DNA from: Actinomadura mexicana
GTDB taxonomy: Bacteria; Actinomycetota; Actinomycetes; Streptosporangiales; Streptosporangiaceae
Direction: 5' to 3'
Length of the DNA stretch: 63,027 bases
NCBI RefSeq assembly: GCF_900188105.1
Contig: NZ_FZNP01000027.1
Location: 1-63,027, forward strand
Shown piece by piece: positions 1 to 9,567 of the stretch. The notes below the pieces were generated by a model. That model was not told the origin of the DNA, did not search any database, and was given only the letters and a program-made list of their open reading frames with translations. The stretch's first letter is position 1. Each line of letters opens with the position of its first letter. Both the position numbers and the translations under genes were made by a program.

Positions 1-1133
1 TCGCCGATCAGGTAGTCCGGCGGGTCGTAGGCGGAGGGCTCGTTCATGTAGTGCTCGGTGAGCGTGCCGAAGATGTCGCCGGCCGACTCGTTCATCCCGC
101 CCTTCTCGTTGCCGCTGCCGCCGCTGGCGCCGCCGGGCGTGGTCTGGAAGATCGCGTGCCCGTTCTCGTGGCCGACGACGTCGACGGACGTGGCCAGCTT
201 GGTGTTCGACTGGTTGTGGCCGAAGTTGGTGTAGCTGCCGTTCCAGTAGGCGTTGACGTCGTTCAGACCCACGCGCGAGGGGAAGCCCCGGCCGTTGCCG
301 TTCGTCCCGTTGCGGCCGAGCCATGCCTTGAGCATGTCCCATTCCTTCTGGACCGCGTACAGCACGTCCACGCAGCCGGTCTCCAGGTTCGTCCCGCTGC
401 CGTTGCCCCAGGCGCTGTCGGTGCCGGTGTAGGCCGAGCCGCCCTGGCCGCCGCACTGGTGGCCGGGCCGCGTGGGGTCGGTCATGGACGTCGCTGCGGT
501 GCTCAGGTCCACCGTGCCGTGGTAGAAGCTTCTGTCATCGGCGGCGTCGCGGACGTCATCGAACGTTCGGACGACCCTGCCGGTCTTGGCGTCGACGAAC
601 ACGTGCAGCTTCGTCTCGCCGTTCTTCTGGTGACCGGTGACGACCGTTTCGTAGACCAGGCGTCCCTTGCCCTCCGCCAGCACGGTGAGGCCGGGGGTGG
701 AGACCGTGTCGACCTTCGCGACCTCGGCACGCGACACCGTGGCGGCCTGCGCCGCCTGGATCGTCGCCTTGGTGCCGACGTTGAGCGTCGCGGTCTGGTT
801 GACCGAGGTGCTCAGCACACCGCCGTCGGCGTTCGTGGTGACGACGATGTCGCCGCCCAAGACCGGCAGGCCGTCGTAGGTGCGCTGGTACTCCACGTAC
901 TGCAGGCCGCGCAGGCCCGAGGTGACGCTCGTACGGAAGATCTTGTCTTTCGGGGCCTTCATGAACTCCGCCGGCTTGGCGGCCACGAAGGTGTCGGCCG
1001 AGACCGCCGCGAGCGTACGGGGGTCCGGCTTGGCCGGGGTGGTGCGGGCGGTCGCTCCTGTGGCGGGGACGGACATCGCCACGGCGAGGCCGGCCGCCAG
1101 CGCCGCCGCCCCGATCGCGGTCTGGTGTCTCAC
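1..1133 (-). CDS. Secreted M4 (thermolysin-like) metallopeptidase, 3' end outside window
   Basis: The GTG at 1133 is preceded by GGAAGGAG (complement of 1141-1148). It opens a signal peptide with a charged start, an Ala-rich core and an Ala-x-Ala-type end. A pro-region follows (FTP/PepSY-like, with 'GLPVLGGD' and 'GRLVYETVV'), and then the catalytic domain. The zinc motif is HENGH (HExxH), and the downstream third ligand lies in 'NESAGDIFG'. Both are diagnostic for family M4. The reaction is secreted zinc-dependent endoproteolysis with autocatalytic removal of the propeptide. The gene runs off the left edge after about 377 codons, so the C-terminal catalytic half and any carbohydrate-binding tail are not visible. 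Other secreted hydrolases follow at 15-19 kb. The family call is firm; the substrate is unknown. Confidence 0.9.
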   Translation of the reverse strand, partial: MRHQTAIGAAALAAGLAVAMSVPATGATARTTPAKPDPRTLAAVSADTFVAAKPAEFMKAPKDKIFRTSVTSGLRGLQYVEYQRTYDGLPVLGGDIVVTTNADGGVLSTSVNQTATLNVGTKATIQAAQAATVSRAEVAKVDTVSTPGLTVLAEGKGRLVYETVVTGHQKNGETKLHVFVDAKTGRVVRTFDDVRDAADDRSFYHGTVDLSTAATSMTDPTRPGHQCGGQGGSAYTGTDSAWGNGSGTNLETGCVDVLYAVQKEWDMLKAWLGRNGTNGNGRGFPSRVGLNDVNAYWNGSYTNFGHNQSNTKLATSVDVVGHENGHAIFQTTPGGASGGSGNEKGGMNESAGDIFGTLTEHYMNEPSAYDPPDYLIG

Positions 1134-1359
1134 AGGGGTGCTCCTTCCACGGACCCGACGACACAAGGGCGTCCGAAGCCTCACGTGGGAGCGGCCTGCG
1201 ACGCCCTTGCCGCCGGGGGGATTGGGGACATGTCGCTCATCCGGGATGAGCTGCCCCGAAGTGCACCTTGTTGGACATGAACATGTCAATACATTCAAAG
1301 CACCATGAATTTTCACAAACCAAGAACTGAGGCACTGTATGCGAGGCAACTTCCCTGGT

Positions 1360-1806
1360 GAACAGCATCCGGCCCGGCCCACCGGAGTTGGGGCGGCACC
1401 GGACCCCGTTGAGGCGAGGTTGGGCCGCCAAGTGCCGCTGCGACCACTGCAGACGAGCCTTCGCCGAATACCGCGCCCGCCGCCGCGCCGACGGCAAGGA
1501 CGACCCCCGCGAACCCCGCCGCCGCGAGACCGACGGCCACATCCCCGCCAACTGGTTCCGCCTCCGGATCTGGAAGCCCGCCCTCAAGAGAAAGCCGACC
1601 TGGACGTCAAGGTCCGCATCCACGACCTCCGCCACGCCCACGCATCCTGGCTCCTGGCCGGCGGCGCCGACCTCCAGGTCGTCAAAAAATGCCTCGGCCA
1701 CGGATCCATCTCCACCACCGAGCGCTACCTGCACACCCTCGACGACGCCGACGACACCGCCCTCGCTGCCTTTGACAAAATCCGCAGCCGCCGCCGCACC
1801 GACTGA
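1360..1806 (+). pseudogene. Tyrosine recombinase (integrase) C-terminal relic, frameshifted
   Basis: The last ~65 codons carry the tyrosine-recombinase catalytic block. HDLRHAHASWLL holds the H-x-x-R box, 'CLGHGSISTTERYLH' the second conserved histidine, and the Tyr of ERY is the nucleophile. The upstream part reads well only in another frame ('CRCDHCRRAFAEYRARRRADG', then 'ANWFRLRIWKPALKR'). The two halves are joined by a frameshift near 1590, and the N-terminal arm-binding and core-binding regions are missing. It resembles integrases of actinomycete integrative elements that use tRNA sites. It is probably dead. The tRNA 3' fragment at 33.6 kb may be a related scar, but that link is inference. 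Confidence 0.8.
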
Positions 1807-1960
1807 CAAACTAAGCGTCTACTCCAAGCGGGTCGAACATAAATACATTTATGGGAGGCGATCGTCGGCTATGTCTGTGCCATCCTGTGGTGATGCTGGG
1901 TTGCGCAACCTTCGGATGAAGAGCGCACGATGTCGCCGCGTGCCGATCCGTTTCGGAACC

Positions 1961-2011
1961 GCCGAGCCGACAACGAGCCGACACTGGCCGTAGACGATCT
2001 TATGGCTTCCT
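1961..2011 (+). repeat. 51-bp imperfect direct repeat, copy 1 (partner 34092-34142)
   Basis: About 44 of 51 positions match 34092-34142 by hand alignment. Both copies translate in the same frame to RRADNEPT-x-A-x-DDL-x-AS, and most differences are conservative. They therefore look like remnants of one coding sequence rather than a protein-binding site. The copies lie near the two ends of the defence-rich segment, one beyond the integrase relic and one beyond the tRNA scar. The parent gene is not recognised. Confidence 0.55.
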
Positions 2012-2174
2012 CACCAGCGGCCCAATTGACCGGCGTGGACGGAGTTTCCGGCAGGCGCGCAATTCCCCGAACTGTTCGACGCCGTCCTGGCTGACGCGGG
2101 CATCCAGACCATGCTCACCGGCGTGCGGATGCCGAGAATGGACGCGACCATAAGGGTCGACACGGCGCAACAGC

Positions 2175-2239
2175 AGCCCTACCAACCCACACGCAAAGCC
2201 ACTGCCCGAGCAGCTTGACGAATTCCATAGGGACACCCA
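2175..2239 (+). repeat. 65-bp imperfect direct repeat, copy 1 (partner 3530-3594)
   Basis: This stretch matches 3530-3594 with scattered substitutions. Both copies encode the same tail (PYQP-S/T-RK, ending AA and a stop) followed by an almost identical tgacgaa..ccatagggacaccc end. The shape is that of the 3' end of a transposase gene plus the element terminus, retained twice. The copies flank the winged-helix gene at 2364-3473. The IS family is not identified. Confidence 0.6.
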
Positions 2240-2363
2240 TTTACGGTTCTTTGTGGCCACGAGGCTCGATCATGGCCGGTGCGTCGTCCGGCAGTCAGTC
2301 GTCCGGGAACGCTCGTGAGAGTGGCCCGTCGAGCCTGTGAGGGGCGGCGGAAACGGCGACCCA

Positions 2364-3473
2364 TCAGAATTCGAAGCGGATGTCGCGAGCGGCGGAGTCG
2401 GCGGCGGCGAAGTCCAAGAGCCGTTCACCCTCCTCGGCCAGCGCATCCTTGTCTCGCGACGCGAGCTGCTCATAGGGCCGGACGAGCAGCGTCGCGGTGT
2501 CCCGTTCACGTTCCAGCTGCCAGTCACCGGCGGTGAACCCGTCCAGGAGCACGATGCCGGGCAGTGGACGGCGCGTGGCGTAGTTCTGCGCGCGGAAGGC
2601 GTCGGTGATGACGCGGCTGCGGTCGGCGTGCGACAGCAGCAGATTGTCGAAGTCGTACAGGAAACGCGGCGGCGCGGGGGTGTCGGGGTCGGGCCGTGGA
2701 GCGTCGGGCACGTCGAACAGTTCACGCCCGTCGTCGTCGGTGAAGACGGCCAGGCGGGGACGCAGCCGGTTCACCACCTCCCGCAACCGTGTCAGCCCTG
2801 ACCACTTCTGCACGTCCTTCACGGACGCGGGGCCGAACGCCGCCAGGTACCGCAGGACCATCTCCTCAAGGGACGCGTCGGCCGCCGAAGACCGGCCCAG
2901 CCACGCCTCGGCGGTCGTGTGCGCGATGGGCCCGCTTCGCCCCCACACGCCCCGGGGCGGCACCTGCACCAAGGCCATCCTGTTGCGGGCCGCGTAGGCG
3001 AGCGACGCCGGGGGACGGTCGCCCCATCCCGCCGTCCGGCCGTGTTCGGCGAGCAGCGCGCCGAGTTCCTTGCTCGTACGCGGTTTCTCCTTCAGCAACG
3101 GCCGGGCGGCGGCGATCAACTCGTCCATGTCCAAGCCCTGGACGGGTTCGCCGTGGGTGTGGTTGGAGAACAGGTCGCGGTCCAGGACGGGCTGGGTCAG
3201 CGGGCGCAGCCAAAAACAGTCGCGCGCGCTCACCAGGTGGATCGTCGAACGCATCAACGCGATGCGCACCAGTTGCCGGTCGAGGAGCAACTGCGCGATC
3301 TGCTCCGGACGCACGTCCTCCAGCCGTACGCCCAGGCCCATGTACCACGAGTGCGGCGTCTGCGCCTGCAGACCCACCAGATGCTCTACCGCCTCCACTA
3401 CGGGCAGTGTCGAAGGGGCCAGCAGCAGCTGCCGGTCCAGCGTGGCGCGGTTGAGCGCGCGGCGAGTAAGCAT
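2364..3473 (-). CDS. Winged-helix DNA-binding domain protein (HTH_42 / YcaQ-AlkX-like)
   Basis: About 370 residues from the ATG at 3473 (MLTRRALNR). An upstream in-frame ATG at 3527 would start inside the repeated IS sequence and is less likely. Family hallmarks run in order: 'LVGLQAQTPHSWY' near the N-terminus, 'RSTIHLVSARDCFWLRP', 'GLDMDELIAAARPLL', 'LRYLAAFGPASVKDVQKWSG' (winged helix), and the C-terminal 'GIVLLDGFTAGDWQLER'. Members of this superfamily include the E. coli crosslink-repair glycosylase YcaQ and Streptomyces AlkX-type proteins. The actinomycete subgroup usually lacks a proven function. It stands alone, with IS-derived repeats on both sides, so it may have moved as cargo. The family is secure; a glycosylase role is only a possibility. 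Confidence 0.85.
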   Translation of the reverse strand: MLTRRALNRATLDRQLLLAPSTLPVVEAVEHLVGLQAQTPHSWYMGLGVRLEDVRPEQIAQLLLDRQLVRIALMRSTIHLVSARDCFWLRPLTQPVLDRDLFSNHTHGEPVQGLDMDELIAAARPLLKEKPRTSKELGALLAEHGRTAGWGDRPPASLAYAARNRMALVQVPPRGVWGRSGPIAHTTAEAWLGRSSAADASLEEMVLRYLAAFGPASVKDVQKWSGLTRLREVVNRLRPRLAVFTDDDGRELFDVPDAPRPDPDTPAPPRFLYDFDNLLLSHADRSRVITDAFRAQNYATRRPLPGIVLLDGFTAGDWQLERERDTATLLVRPYEQLASRDKDALAEEGERLLDFAAADSAARDIRFEF

Positions 3474-3529
3474 CGGTGTCACACGGGTCAGAGTAGAGGG
3501 CGGAAGAAATTCCGCGCTCCGCGACAAGG

Positions 3530-3594
3530 AGCCCTACCAACCCTCACGCAAACCCGCCACCCAGGCCGCTTGACGAATCCCATAGGGACACCCC
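3530..3594 (+). repeat. 65-bp imperfect direct repeat, copy 2 (partner 2175-2239)
   Basis: Second copy of the IS-derived end described at 2175-2239. Here it abuts the ISL3 relic on its right and overlaps the region upstream of the winged-helix gene on its left. That layout suggests sequential insertions rather than one composite transposon. Confidence 0.6.
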
Positions 3595-3595
3595 C

Positions 3596-4009
3596 AGCGC
3601 CAGCCGCAGCATCGTCATCCGGCTCACCGCCGTCACCAGTCGTTCAGCCGGCCGCGCATCCGGTCGGCCGACCAGCGCCAACGTGATCGCTCACAGGGCC
3701 TCACCGGCCGCCACCGAACGGCGGCCATAGCGCACGGTCAGCCCGGGAACCTGCTCGGCGAAGGCCTTCTTCCCGCAGCCGTCATTACGGCACACTAACC
3801 GGTGCACCCGCAGGTAAATCAACAGCTCCTGCTCGCCGACCGCGGTGTCGGACAACTGCCGCTCATTGCGGCTGTGCCTGTGCCGTTAGGGCGTCCAGCA
3901 GCTCGGGCACACCGCCACGGTCGTGGTGGTCCGTGCCGAGACCCGCACCAAAGCACCGGAACGCGACAGCCGGTCAACGCCCACACCTACGTCGGGTGAG
4001 CCACCGGAC
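3596..4009 (-). pseudogene. ISL3-family transposase N-terminal relic
   Basis: Read on the minus strand, this gives the N-terminal zinc-binding region typical of ISL3 transposases. The first Cys pair is in 'VAVCPSCW' and the second in 'LVCRNDGCGKKAFAEQ', followed by 'VPGLTVRYGRRS'. After a stop and frame change comes 'ALVGRPDARPAERLV' and 'VSRMTMLRL', also in family order. An in-frame stop after the first Cys pair and loss of the DDE domain show it is inactive. Its 3' side passes straight into the repeat at 3530-3594. Confidence 0.75.
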
Positions 4010-4041
4010 TGTTTGGGGGAGACGGCTCGCGGTCTGCGGCC

Positions 4042-4143
4042 GTGGAGATGGTGGAACGGTTGGTGCCCGAGGAGTTCTGGGAGTTGTTCCAGCGGGTGGT
4101 GCCGCCCGCTCCGACGCGGCCGCAGGGCGGTGGTCGGCGTCAA
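4042..4143 (+). pseudogene. IS5-family transposase N-terminal fragment
   Basis: The peptide 'VERLVPEEFWELFQRVV' followed by 'PPAPTRPQGGGRR' is the characteristic N-terminus of actinomycete IS5-group transposases. Similarity stops abruptly after GGGRR, and the following ~190 bases up to 4333 show no recognisable gene. This is a relic lying head-on to the STAND gene. Confidence 0.6.
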
Positions 4144-4333
4144 AGGGACGCATCGGCACCGGTTCCCTACGATCGCTTACTGATGGTGGAGCAGGCGGTT
4201 GAGCAGCCAGCTGAGGCCGTTCGGCCAGGCAGGCCACGATCGCGCGCTCGGCGGGATCGCCCAGAGCCTCCCACCCGGAACCGCTCTGGTGAGCGTCCAC
4301 GAGCCGTGGGCTCTTGCTTACCGACGGTAGAGG

Positions 4334-7300
4334 TCAAGAGCAGGGGGAGGAGGTCCTGAGCAGGCGGGGGATGTCGAGGGTCCTGGCGGCCAGGGGGCAC
4401 AGGAACCGCAGCCAGGCGGCCGGAGCGGTCGGCTCCAAGCGTCCGTCGGGAGAGATCCGCCAGGGCGCGGTGGCCGGGGTCGCGTTGGTCAGGACCGCAG
4501 TTCGAGGGGCGGGGTCGAGCGGACGCAGCAGGCCGAACCACGGATCGCGGGTCCAGCGGCGCACGGCCAGGCCCCGGGCCGTCCAGCGGAGGTTTTCGGT
4601 GGTGTAGGTGATGTCGAGGCGGCGCGGGTCGCCGGCGAAGGAGAGGGCGACCGGGAGCAGGCCGTCGGGTGAGGGCAGCCTGCCGACCAGGGTGCGGGTG
4701 GCGAGGTCCCAGACCTGGACCTCGGTGGGGGTGACCGTGGTCGCGTCGGCCTTGATCGTGGCCAGGGCGGCGAAGCGCTCCGAGGGATCGATGGTCAGCA
4801 GCGAATCCTCGACGGCGCGGGCCTTGCCGAACCTGATTTCCGAGCCGGGGACGGGAGTGCCGTCCCACCAGAGGCGTACCAGGCCTGGCCGGAGGGCCAG
4901 GTCGCCCAGCAAAGCGACCATGTCACGGTTGCGTGGGCGGATGCGGATGCCCTTGACGGCTACTTCCGAAAGAGTGCGCCGGGTCAGCTTCCGGAGGGGA
5001 TCGATGCTCCACAGGGCGAGCTCTCGGTTGCCGTGGGACGCGGGGTCGTCAAAGGCCCTGATCATTATTCTGCGGTCGTCGGCGAAGGTAACGCTGGTGC
5101 CGGCGCCGCTGATGGTGGCGACCGGGGTTAGGGCGGGCAGCCGGAACAATGTTGTGATCTGCGTCTTCGATGAGGTGCTCGCCAGCGTCCGGCCGTCGGG
5201 GGAAAGCGCCAGCCGCTCGGCTACCCAGGGGAACCGTTCCGAAGGACGGCTGTACCTGCTCAGCCCAGTCTCGTCGGTCGACGCCGGGATGGGGACCGCG
5301 CCGGTGCGCCGGCGGGTACGGATGTCCCAGATTTCGGCCTGCGAGTCCGGGTGGATCAGCAGCACATGGGAGCCGTCCGGGGTGAACCGCACGAACTGCG
5401 AGGCGGCCAGGCTCAGCCCGGCCGGGTGGAGCTCGCCGAACATGAGCCGGTGGAGCGCGCGGTCCAAGTCGTCGGGCGCCGGGATCCGGAGGACCATGGC
5501 CGCTTGGTTGTGGACGGTGACGAGCCGGTAGGCTCCGCCCCGTTCGGGGGTCACCGCGATCACTCGGTGATCGGTCGGTAGCTGGAGGGTGCGCATGGAG
5601 CCCTCGTCGGCCCCGGTCTCGCCCACGTGGACGAGGTTCTGATCGACGAGGTCGCGGTAGGCCACGTGCGCGCCGTCAGGGCTGAAGACCGACGAGTGGG
5701 GGCAGGACTCCGAAACGCTTCCGTGGGGGATCATGGCTCGTCGGGCGAGCACCGCGTTGTCGTGCAGGCTGCGGAGCCTGAGGTTGTAGGCGCGGCCTTC
5801 GATGCCGCAGTCGACAAAGGTGTCCAGGTCGCGCGACGTGGGCGTGCGGGTGGTGCGCGGCGGCGGTGGGGAGAAGGGGCGCGAGCCGGACGTGGTCAAG
5901 ATCATCGCGGGACCGCCGGACGTGCTCAGGACGGCTTCGCCGGAGGGCAGGACACCGAGGAGCGCCGTTCCGGACTGAAAGTAGGAGCCGCCCTCGTCGA
6001 CCGGCGGCCTCGCCAGGCGTCGCGGCGCCGTCCCGGGCCGGTCGAGGTCGGCGAGCAGCGTGCCTTCGTTGGTCAGCAGCGCCAACCACCGGCCCGAAGG
6101 ATCGGCGAGCAGGTCGAAGGGCTCGGTTCGCAGCCGCAGGGCGCGTTCGGGCTGGCCGGTGCGCGCGTCGGTGATGACGATTATCCCTGGCACCGTGGCT
6201 GATGGCTCGGTGATGAACGCGATCCGGTCGTCGTTGAGCCAGACCGGCTTGGTGGCCACCGAAAAGGGCTGGAGCAGGATCGGGCCGCCGCGGGTCGGAC
6301 TCTCGGGCGGCAGCCGGAACGTCCGGACCGGGGCCGCTCCCGAGAGGTCCCAGATCCTCGCGGACCTGTCGAAGGTCTGCACCAGCCGATTTCCGCTGCG
6401 GTTGACGCGGGACCTGCCATCATTGGGCTCGACATAGGCCGTGAGTTCGAGAACCGACTCGACGGACCGCAGGCCCCGATAGCGTCCGAGCAGGCGTTCC
6501 CGGGTGAACTCGTCGTCGTAGAGCCGGTGCGCCCTCAGAGCGGAGAGCAGGCCGTTCGGCATCGACGCAGTGCGCTCGTAGTTGAGAATCTCGCGAGCGG
6601 TGAGGGCGGCGTTCCGGTCGTTTCTCGTGGCGACACCACCGATGAGCGTGTTGACGAGGGACACCGTGAGAACCGCGACGAGCGCCACAGCCAAAGCTCG
6701 CAGGACGGAGCGCCGTGCGGAGCCACGGGCGCTCATGTTGATCAGAGCGCGTTGGCGGGGGCTCATCTCGGCCGGGTGGGCGCGCCGTCTGCGCCAGGCG
6801 GTGAGCAGGGCCCGGCCGCGCAGGAGATCATCGCGAGTGTGCTTCAGCTGCCAGCGGCGGTAGCGCGCGTCGAGCTCGTCCTGCCATTCGCGGAACTGTT
6901 CCCGCTGCCGGAACCGCTTGAGCAATTCCGGCCACGCTTGGACGATGACCAGGTGAGCGAGCTCCACCGTGGCGGGCTGGCCCTTGCCGCCCGACAACGT
7001 CAGCAGGCGGGTCTCGGCAAGAGTCTTGGCCCGCGGAGCGTGGGCGCCGAGTTCGCTCAGTTCCACCACCCGACGGACGTACTGGCCGCCGGAGACCGGA
7101 CTGATCAGTTGGCAGAGCAGCTCCAGATCGGCTTCGGCGGAGCCCCGGTCACGCCAGGTCCTTTCGGCGAACGCGCGCACCGCGCCGCTCACGCCGCCGA
7201 GTTTGCGGTAGACATCGTGGCGCAGCGTCCCGGCGTGGCGCCCGTCCCAGAGCAGGGTGAGCGTGAACTCGACCAGGGGCAGGGGGTTCGGCTCCCCGGC

Positions 7301-8620
7301 CAGGTCGGCCAGGATGGCGTCGACGAGGCCTTCCTGGTAGACGGGCATTCCGATCGGTGCGAGCGGGCGTTCGATCAAGGCGCGCAGTTCGGCGGCGTCG
7401 GGGGCGCGGATCGGCACGGCCGCGTCCGCGAACCGTTGTCCGATGCGGCGATCGTCGAGCAGGGCGGCCAACGACGTCGGGCCCACGGTCACCACGAGAG
7501 CGAGAGGATCGGCCCGTCCCGAGCCCGCCAGGCCGGTAAGGGCCGCGAGAAGAGCGACTGTATCCGGCTCCGACTGTGCCAGAGCTTCGTCGACTTGATC
7601 GACCACCAGGACGATCCGCCGGAGCCCGCCCCCTTCGGTCAGGGGTCCGAACACATCACTTGGATGCTCTGCCAGACGTGCGGCGAGCAGATCCGCGTCG
7701 TTCGCCCAGGCGGCATGGACGCCCACCCTGGCGGCCTCGAGACTCGGCTCGGCACACAGAGCCGCGGCCAGGGCCGTCCAGGGTGTTGCGCCGGCAGAGA
7801 GAAGGCAGACGGCGACGGCGACGTCCGATGCCCGCAACCCGGGCGCGAGCCCGGCCCGGACCAGGGAGGACTTGCCGCATCCCGACGGGCCGGTGACGAC
7901 GAGCAGTCCCGGCTGGTCCAGCATGCCCAGCAGTTCGGCCGTGAGTTTCTCTCGGCCGAAGAACTGGTTTTTGTGATGCTCCTCGAACGGGTCCAGGCCC
8001 AGGAACGGGATCGCCGGCCCAGCTGCCTCGGCCAACTCAGGCCACACCTGGTACAGCGCGGCGCCGGACAGCGCGTAGCCGGTGCGCCGCTCCGACCTGC
8101 TCTCGGTTTCGACGAGCATGCCGACGACAGCACCGAGTTCGACGTCCAGGACGGGGCCGCCGCTGAAACCGCGACTGACGGCGATCCCGGTCGACCGGTC
8201 GTCGTCGATCTGGAATCTTCCCCCGGCGCCGGTGCCCCGGATCAAACCCTCGGCCCACACGCCCCGAGGCCGTCCGGCGGGACAGCCGTACAGGCGCACG
8301 GGATGGCCGGTCGGCTCCTCGGCGGCGACGATCTGCACGGATCTGGCCGCGCGGGGCAGATCGTCCGTGGCGATCCGCAGGCCGGCCACATCGGCGTCGT
8401 CGGCTACGAACGCGACGGTGGCAGGAATCCGCCCGCCGTTCGCCAGCAACGGGAAGTCGATCTCGATCTGGGCGCCGAGTGGGGCCCGATCCGTCTCCAG
8501 CGCGTACGCCGCCACGTGCGCACAGGTGATGAGGCGGTCGTCATCGACCAGGAAACCGACGCCGACCGGCTCGTCACCTCGCCAGAGCCGGACGAGGGCC
8601 CGTTCCGCGAAATCAGTCAT
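4334..8620 (-). CDS. Trypsin-like protease / nSTAND1 NTPase / beta-propeller fusion (1428 aa)
   Basis: Domains in order. A trypsin-like serine protease occupies residues ~1-200, with His35 in 'ITCAHVAAY', Asp77 in 'DDADVAGL' and Ser153 in 'RGFSGGPVL', so the triad is intact. A STAND P-loop NTPase follows, with Walker A GPSGCGKS at ~244-251 and Walker B 'IVLVVDQVDEAL' at ~336-347. 'LPLVEFTLTLLWDGR' is a typical STAND winged-helix segment. A transmembrane helix lies near residue 630, and the last ~700 residues are degenerate propeller repeats such as 'LSPDGRTLASTS'. Such proteins are predicted signal-sensing switches in bacterial conflict systems: the propeller or TM part senses, NTP binding switches, and the protease is the effector. 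No signal peptide, so the protease should be cytosolic. The start overlaps the upstream membrane gene by 8 nt, implying translational coupling. Confidence 0.9.
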   Translation of the reverse strand: MTDFAERALVRLWRGDEPVGVGFLVDDDRLITCAHVAAYALETDRAPLGAQIEIDFPLLANGGRIPATVAFVADDADVAGLRIATDDLPRAARSVQIVAAEEPTGHPVRLYGCPAGRPRGVWAEGLIRGTGAGGRFQIDDDRSTGIAVSRGFSGGPVLDVELGAVVGMLVETESRSERRTGYALSGAALYQVWPELAEAAGPAIPFLGLDPFEEHHKNQFFGREKLTAELLGMLDQPGLLVVTGPSGCGKSSLVRAGLAPGLRASDVAVAVCLLSAGATPWTALAAALCAEPSLEAARVGVHAAWANDADLLAARLAEHPSDVFGPLTEGGGLRRIVLVVDQVDEALAQSEPDTVALLAALTGLAGSGRADPLALVVTVGPTSLAALLDDRRIGQRFADAAVPIRAPDAAELRALIERPLAPIGMPVYQEGLVDAILADLAGEPNPLPLVEFTLTLLWDGRHAGTLRHDVYRKLGGVSGAVRAFAERTWRDRGSAEADLELLCQLISPVSGGQYVRRVVELSELGAHAPRAKTLAETRLLTLSGGKGQPATVELAHLVIVQAWPELLKRFRQREQFREWQDELDARYRRWQLKHTRDDLLRGRALLTAWRRRRAHPAEMSPRQRALINMSARGSARRSVLRALAVALVAVLTVSLVNTLIGGVATRNDRNAALTAREILNYERTASMPNGLLSALRAHRLYDDEFTRERLLGRYRGLRSVESVLELTAYVEPNDGRSRVNRSGNRLVQTFDRSARIWDLSGAAPVRTFRLPPESPTRGGPILLQPFSVATKPVWLNDDRIAFITEPSATVPGIIVITDARTGQPERALRLRTEPFDLLADPSGRWLALLTNEGTLLADLDRPGTAPRRLARPPVDEGGSYFQSGTALLGVLPSGEAVLSTSGGPAMILTTSGSRPFSPPPPRTTRTPTSRDLDTFVDCGIEGRAYNLRLRSLHDNAVLARRAMIPHGSVSESCPHSSVFSPDGAHVAYRDLVDQNLVHVGETGADEGSMRTLQLPTDHRVIAVTPERGGAYRLVTVHNQAAMVLRIPAPDDLDRALHRLMFGELHPAGLSLAASQFVRFTPDGSHVLLIHPDSQAEIWDIRTRRRTGAVPIPASTDETGLSRYSRPSERFPWVAERLALSPDGRTLASTSSKTQITTLFRLPALTPVATISGAGTSVTFADDRRIMIRAFDDPASHGNRELALWSIDPLRKLTRRTLSEVAVKGIRIRPRNRDMVALLGDLALRPGLVRLWWDGTPVPGSEIRFGKARAVEDSLLTIDPSERFAALATIKADATTVTPTEVQVWDLATRTLVGRLPSPDGLLPVALSFAGDPRRLDITYTTENLRWTARGLAVRRWTRDPWFGLLRPLDPAPRTAVLTNATPATAPWRISPDGRLEPTAPAAWLRFLCPLAARTLDIPRLLRTSSPCS

Positions 8621-9551
8621 CGGCCCCGGCTTCCCGGAGCCGTCGCAAGATCACGAGAAGGACGGTCATGGTCGACAGCCCGGCGCCGATCCCGAGCAGG
8701 GGAGGCCAGAACGACCACGTTCCGTCTGGGTAAGGGGCGGTGGTGCCCGGACGGGCGAAGAGCATCAAAAGCAGGCTGGTGGTGTCGGCGACTAGCGCCG
8801 TTCCGGGCAGGAGCAGCCAGCCCGCCACCATTGGCCTTGCCAGCGGGTACGTTGGCGCGAAGACCACGAGCAACGGTACGGCGACGACGCAGCCGAACGA
8901 AAGGCTCCCGGTCATCCACCCCAAGCCTGTCGAAGGACGAAGCAGAAGCCAGGCGAGGAGCACCAAGGCGACGACGACCGCCGGAGCGAGTCGACGGAGC
9001 GGCTCCGTCTCCGGCCGACGCGGTGGGTTCGTCCGCCACAACCAGACCCACGGCAGGACGGTCGCGGTCGCCGCCGTCAGCAGCGAAGCCGAGCCGAGCC
9101 ACAGCACTTCTGGCGCGTCGAAGACCGAAAGGCCGGTCCAGCGGCCCGGAACGGTGCAGGCGATACCACCCCACAATGCGACCGAGCCGGCGAAGAACGC
9201 TATGCCGCTCGGTGACCGGGCCCAGAACAAGCAGACGATTCCGCTGCCCAGGAGCACTGCGAACGGCAGAATTGTCACTATCAGTGCCGCGATGACGGCC
9301 GGGCTGTAGGCGACCTGGCGGAAATCAGGGCTGTAAAGGTGGCCGTCCACCTGGCCCCACCGGCTTCCCCGCACCTCGATCGCGACCTGCCATGTGCTGT
9401 TCGGATCGTTGTGGAAGGCGACCGCCGTGGCCGACCCCACGAGTTCGTGAACGGGGTCGACATTCACGGCGTACAACGACAGGCAGAACGCTCCGACGGC
9501 ACAGATTCCGGAGACCCGGGGCAGAACCGGCCCAGCCACGGGCACGCGCAC
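8613..9551 (-). CDS. Polytopic membrane protein of the Trypco1/trypsin-STAND operon
   Basis: 312 residues from the GTG at 9551, preceded by GGGAGG at good spacing. One N-terminal hydrophobic segment (residues ~10-30) is followed by a ~60-residue polar loop ('WQVAIEVRG', 'DGHLYSPDFRQVAYSP'). About seven more hydrophobic helices follow. No catalytic motif is recognised. It lies 16 nt after the Trypco1 gene and overlaps the STAND gene by 8 nt, so the three should be made together. A membrane sensor or target role for the extracytoplasmic loop is inference from the operon. Homologues would probably be annotated only as hypothetical. Confidence 0.8.
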   Translation of the reverse strand: MRVPVAGPVLPRVSGICAVGAFCLSLYAVNVDPVHELVGSATAVAFHNDPNSTWQVAIEVRGSRWGQVDGHLYSPDFRQVAYSPAVIAALIVTILPFAVLLGSGIVCLFWARSPSGIAFFAGSVALWGGIACTVPGRWTGLSVFDAPEVLWLGSASLLTAATATVLPWVWLWRTNPPRRPETEPLRRLAPAVVVALVLLAWLLLRPSTGLGWMTGSLSFGCVVAVPLLVVFAPTYPLARPMVAGWLLLPGTALVADTTSLLLMLFARPGTTAPYPDGTWSFWPPLLGIGAGLSTMTVLLVILRRLREAGADD

Positions 9552-9567
9552 CTCGCCTCCCGCCCGA

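Noticed and set aside
6527..9295. Plus-strand open frame of 922 codons opposite the trypsin-STAND gene
   Set aside because: Product is Arg/Gly/Gln-rich with no family features. It mirrors the third-position GC of the real minus-strand gene.
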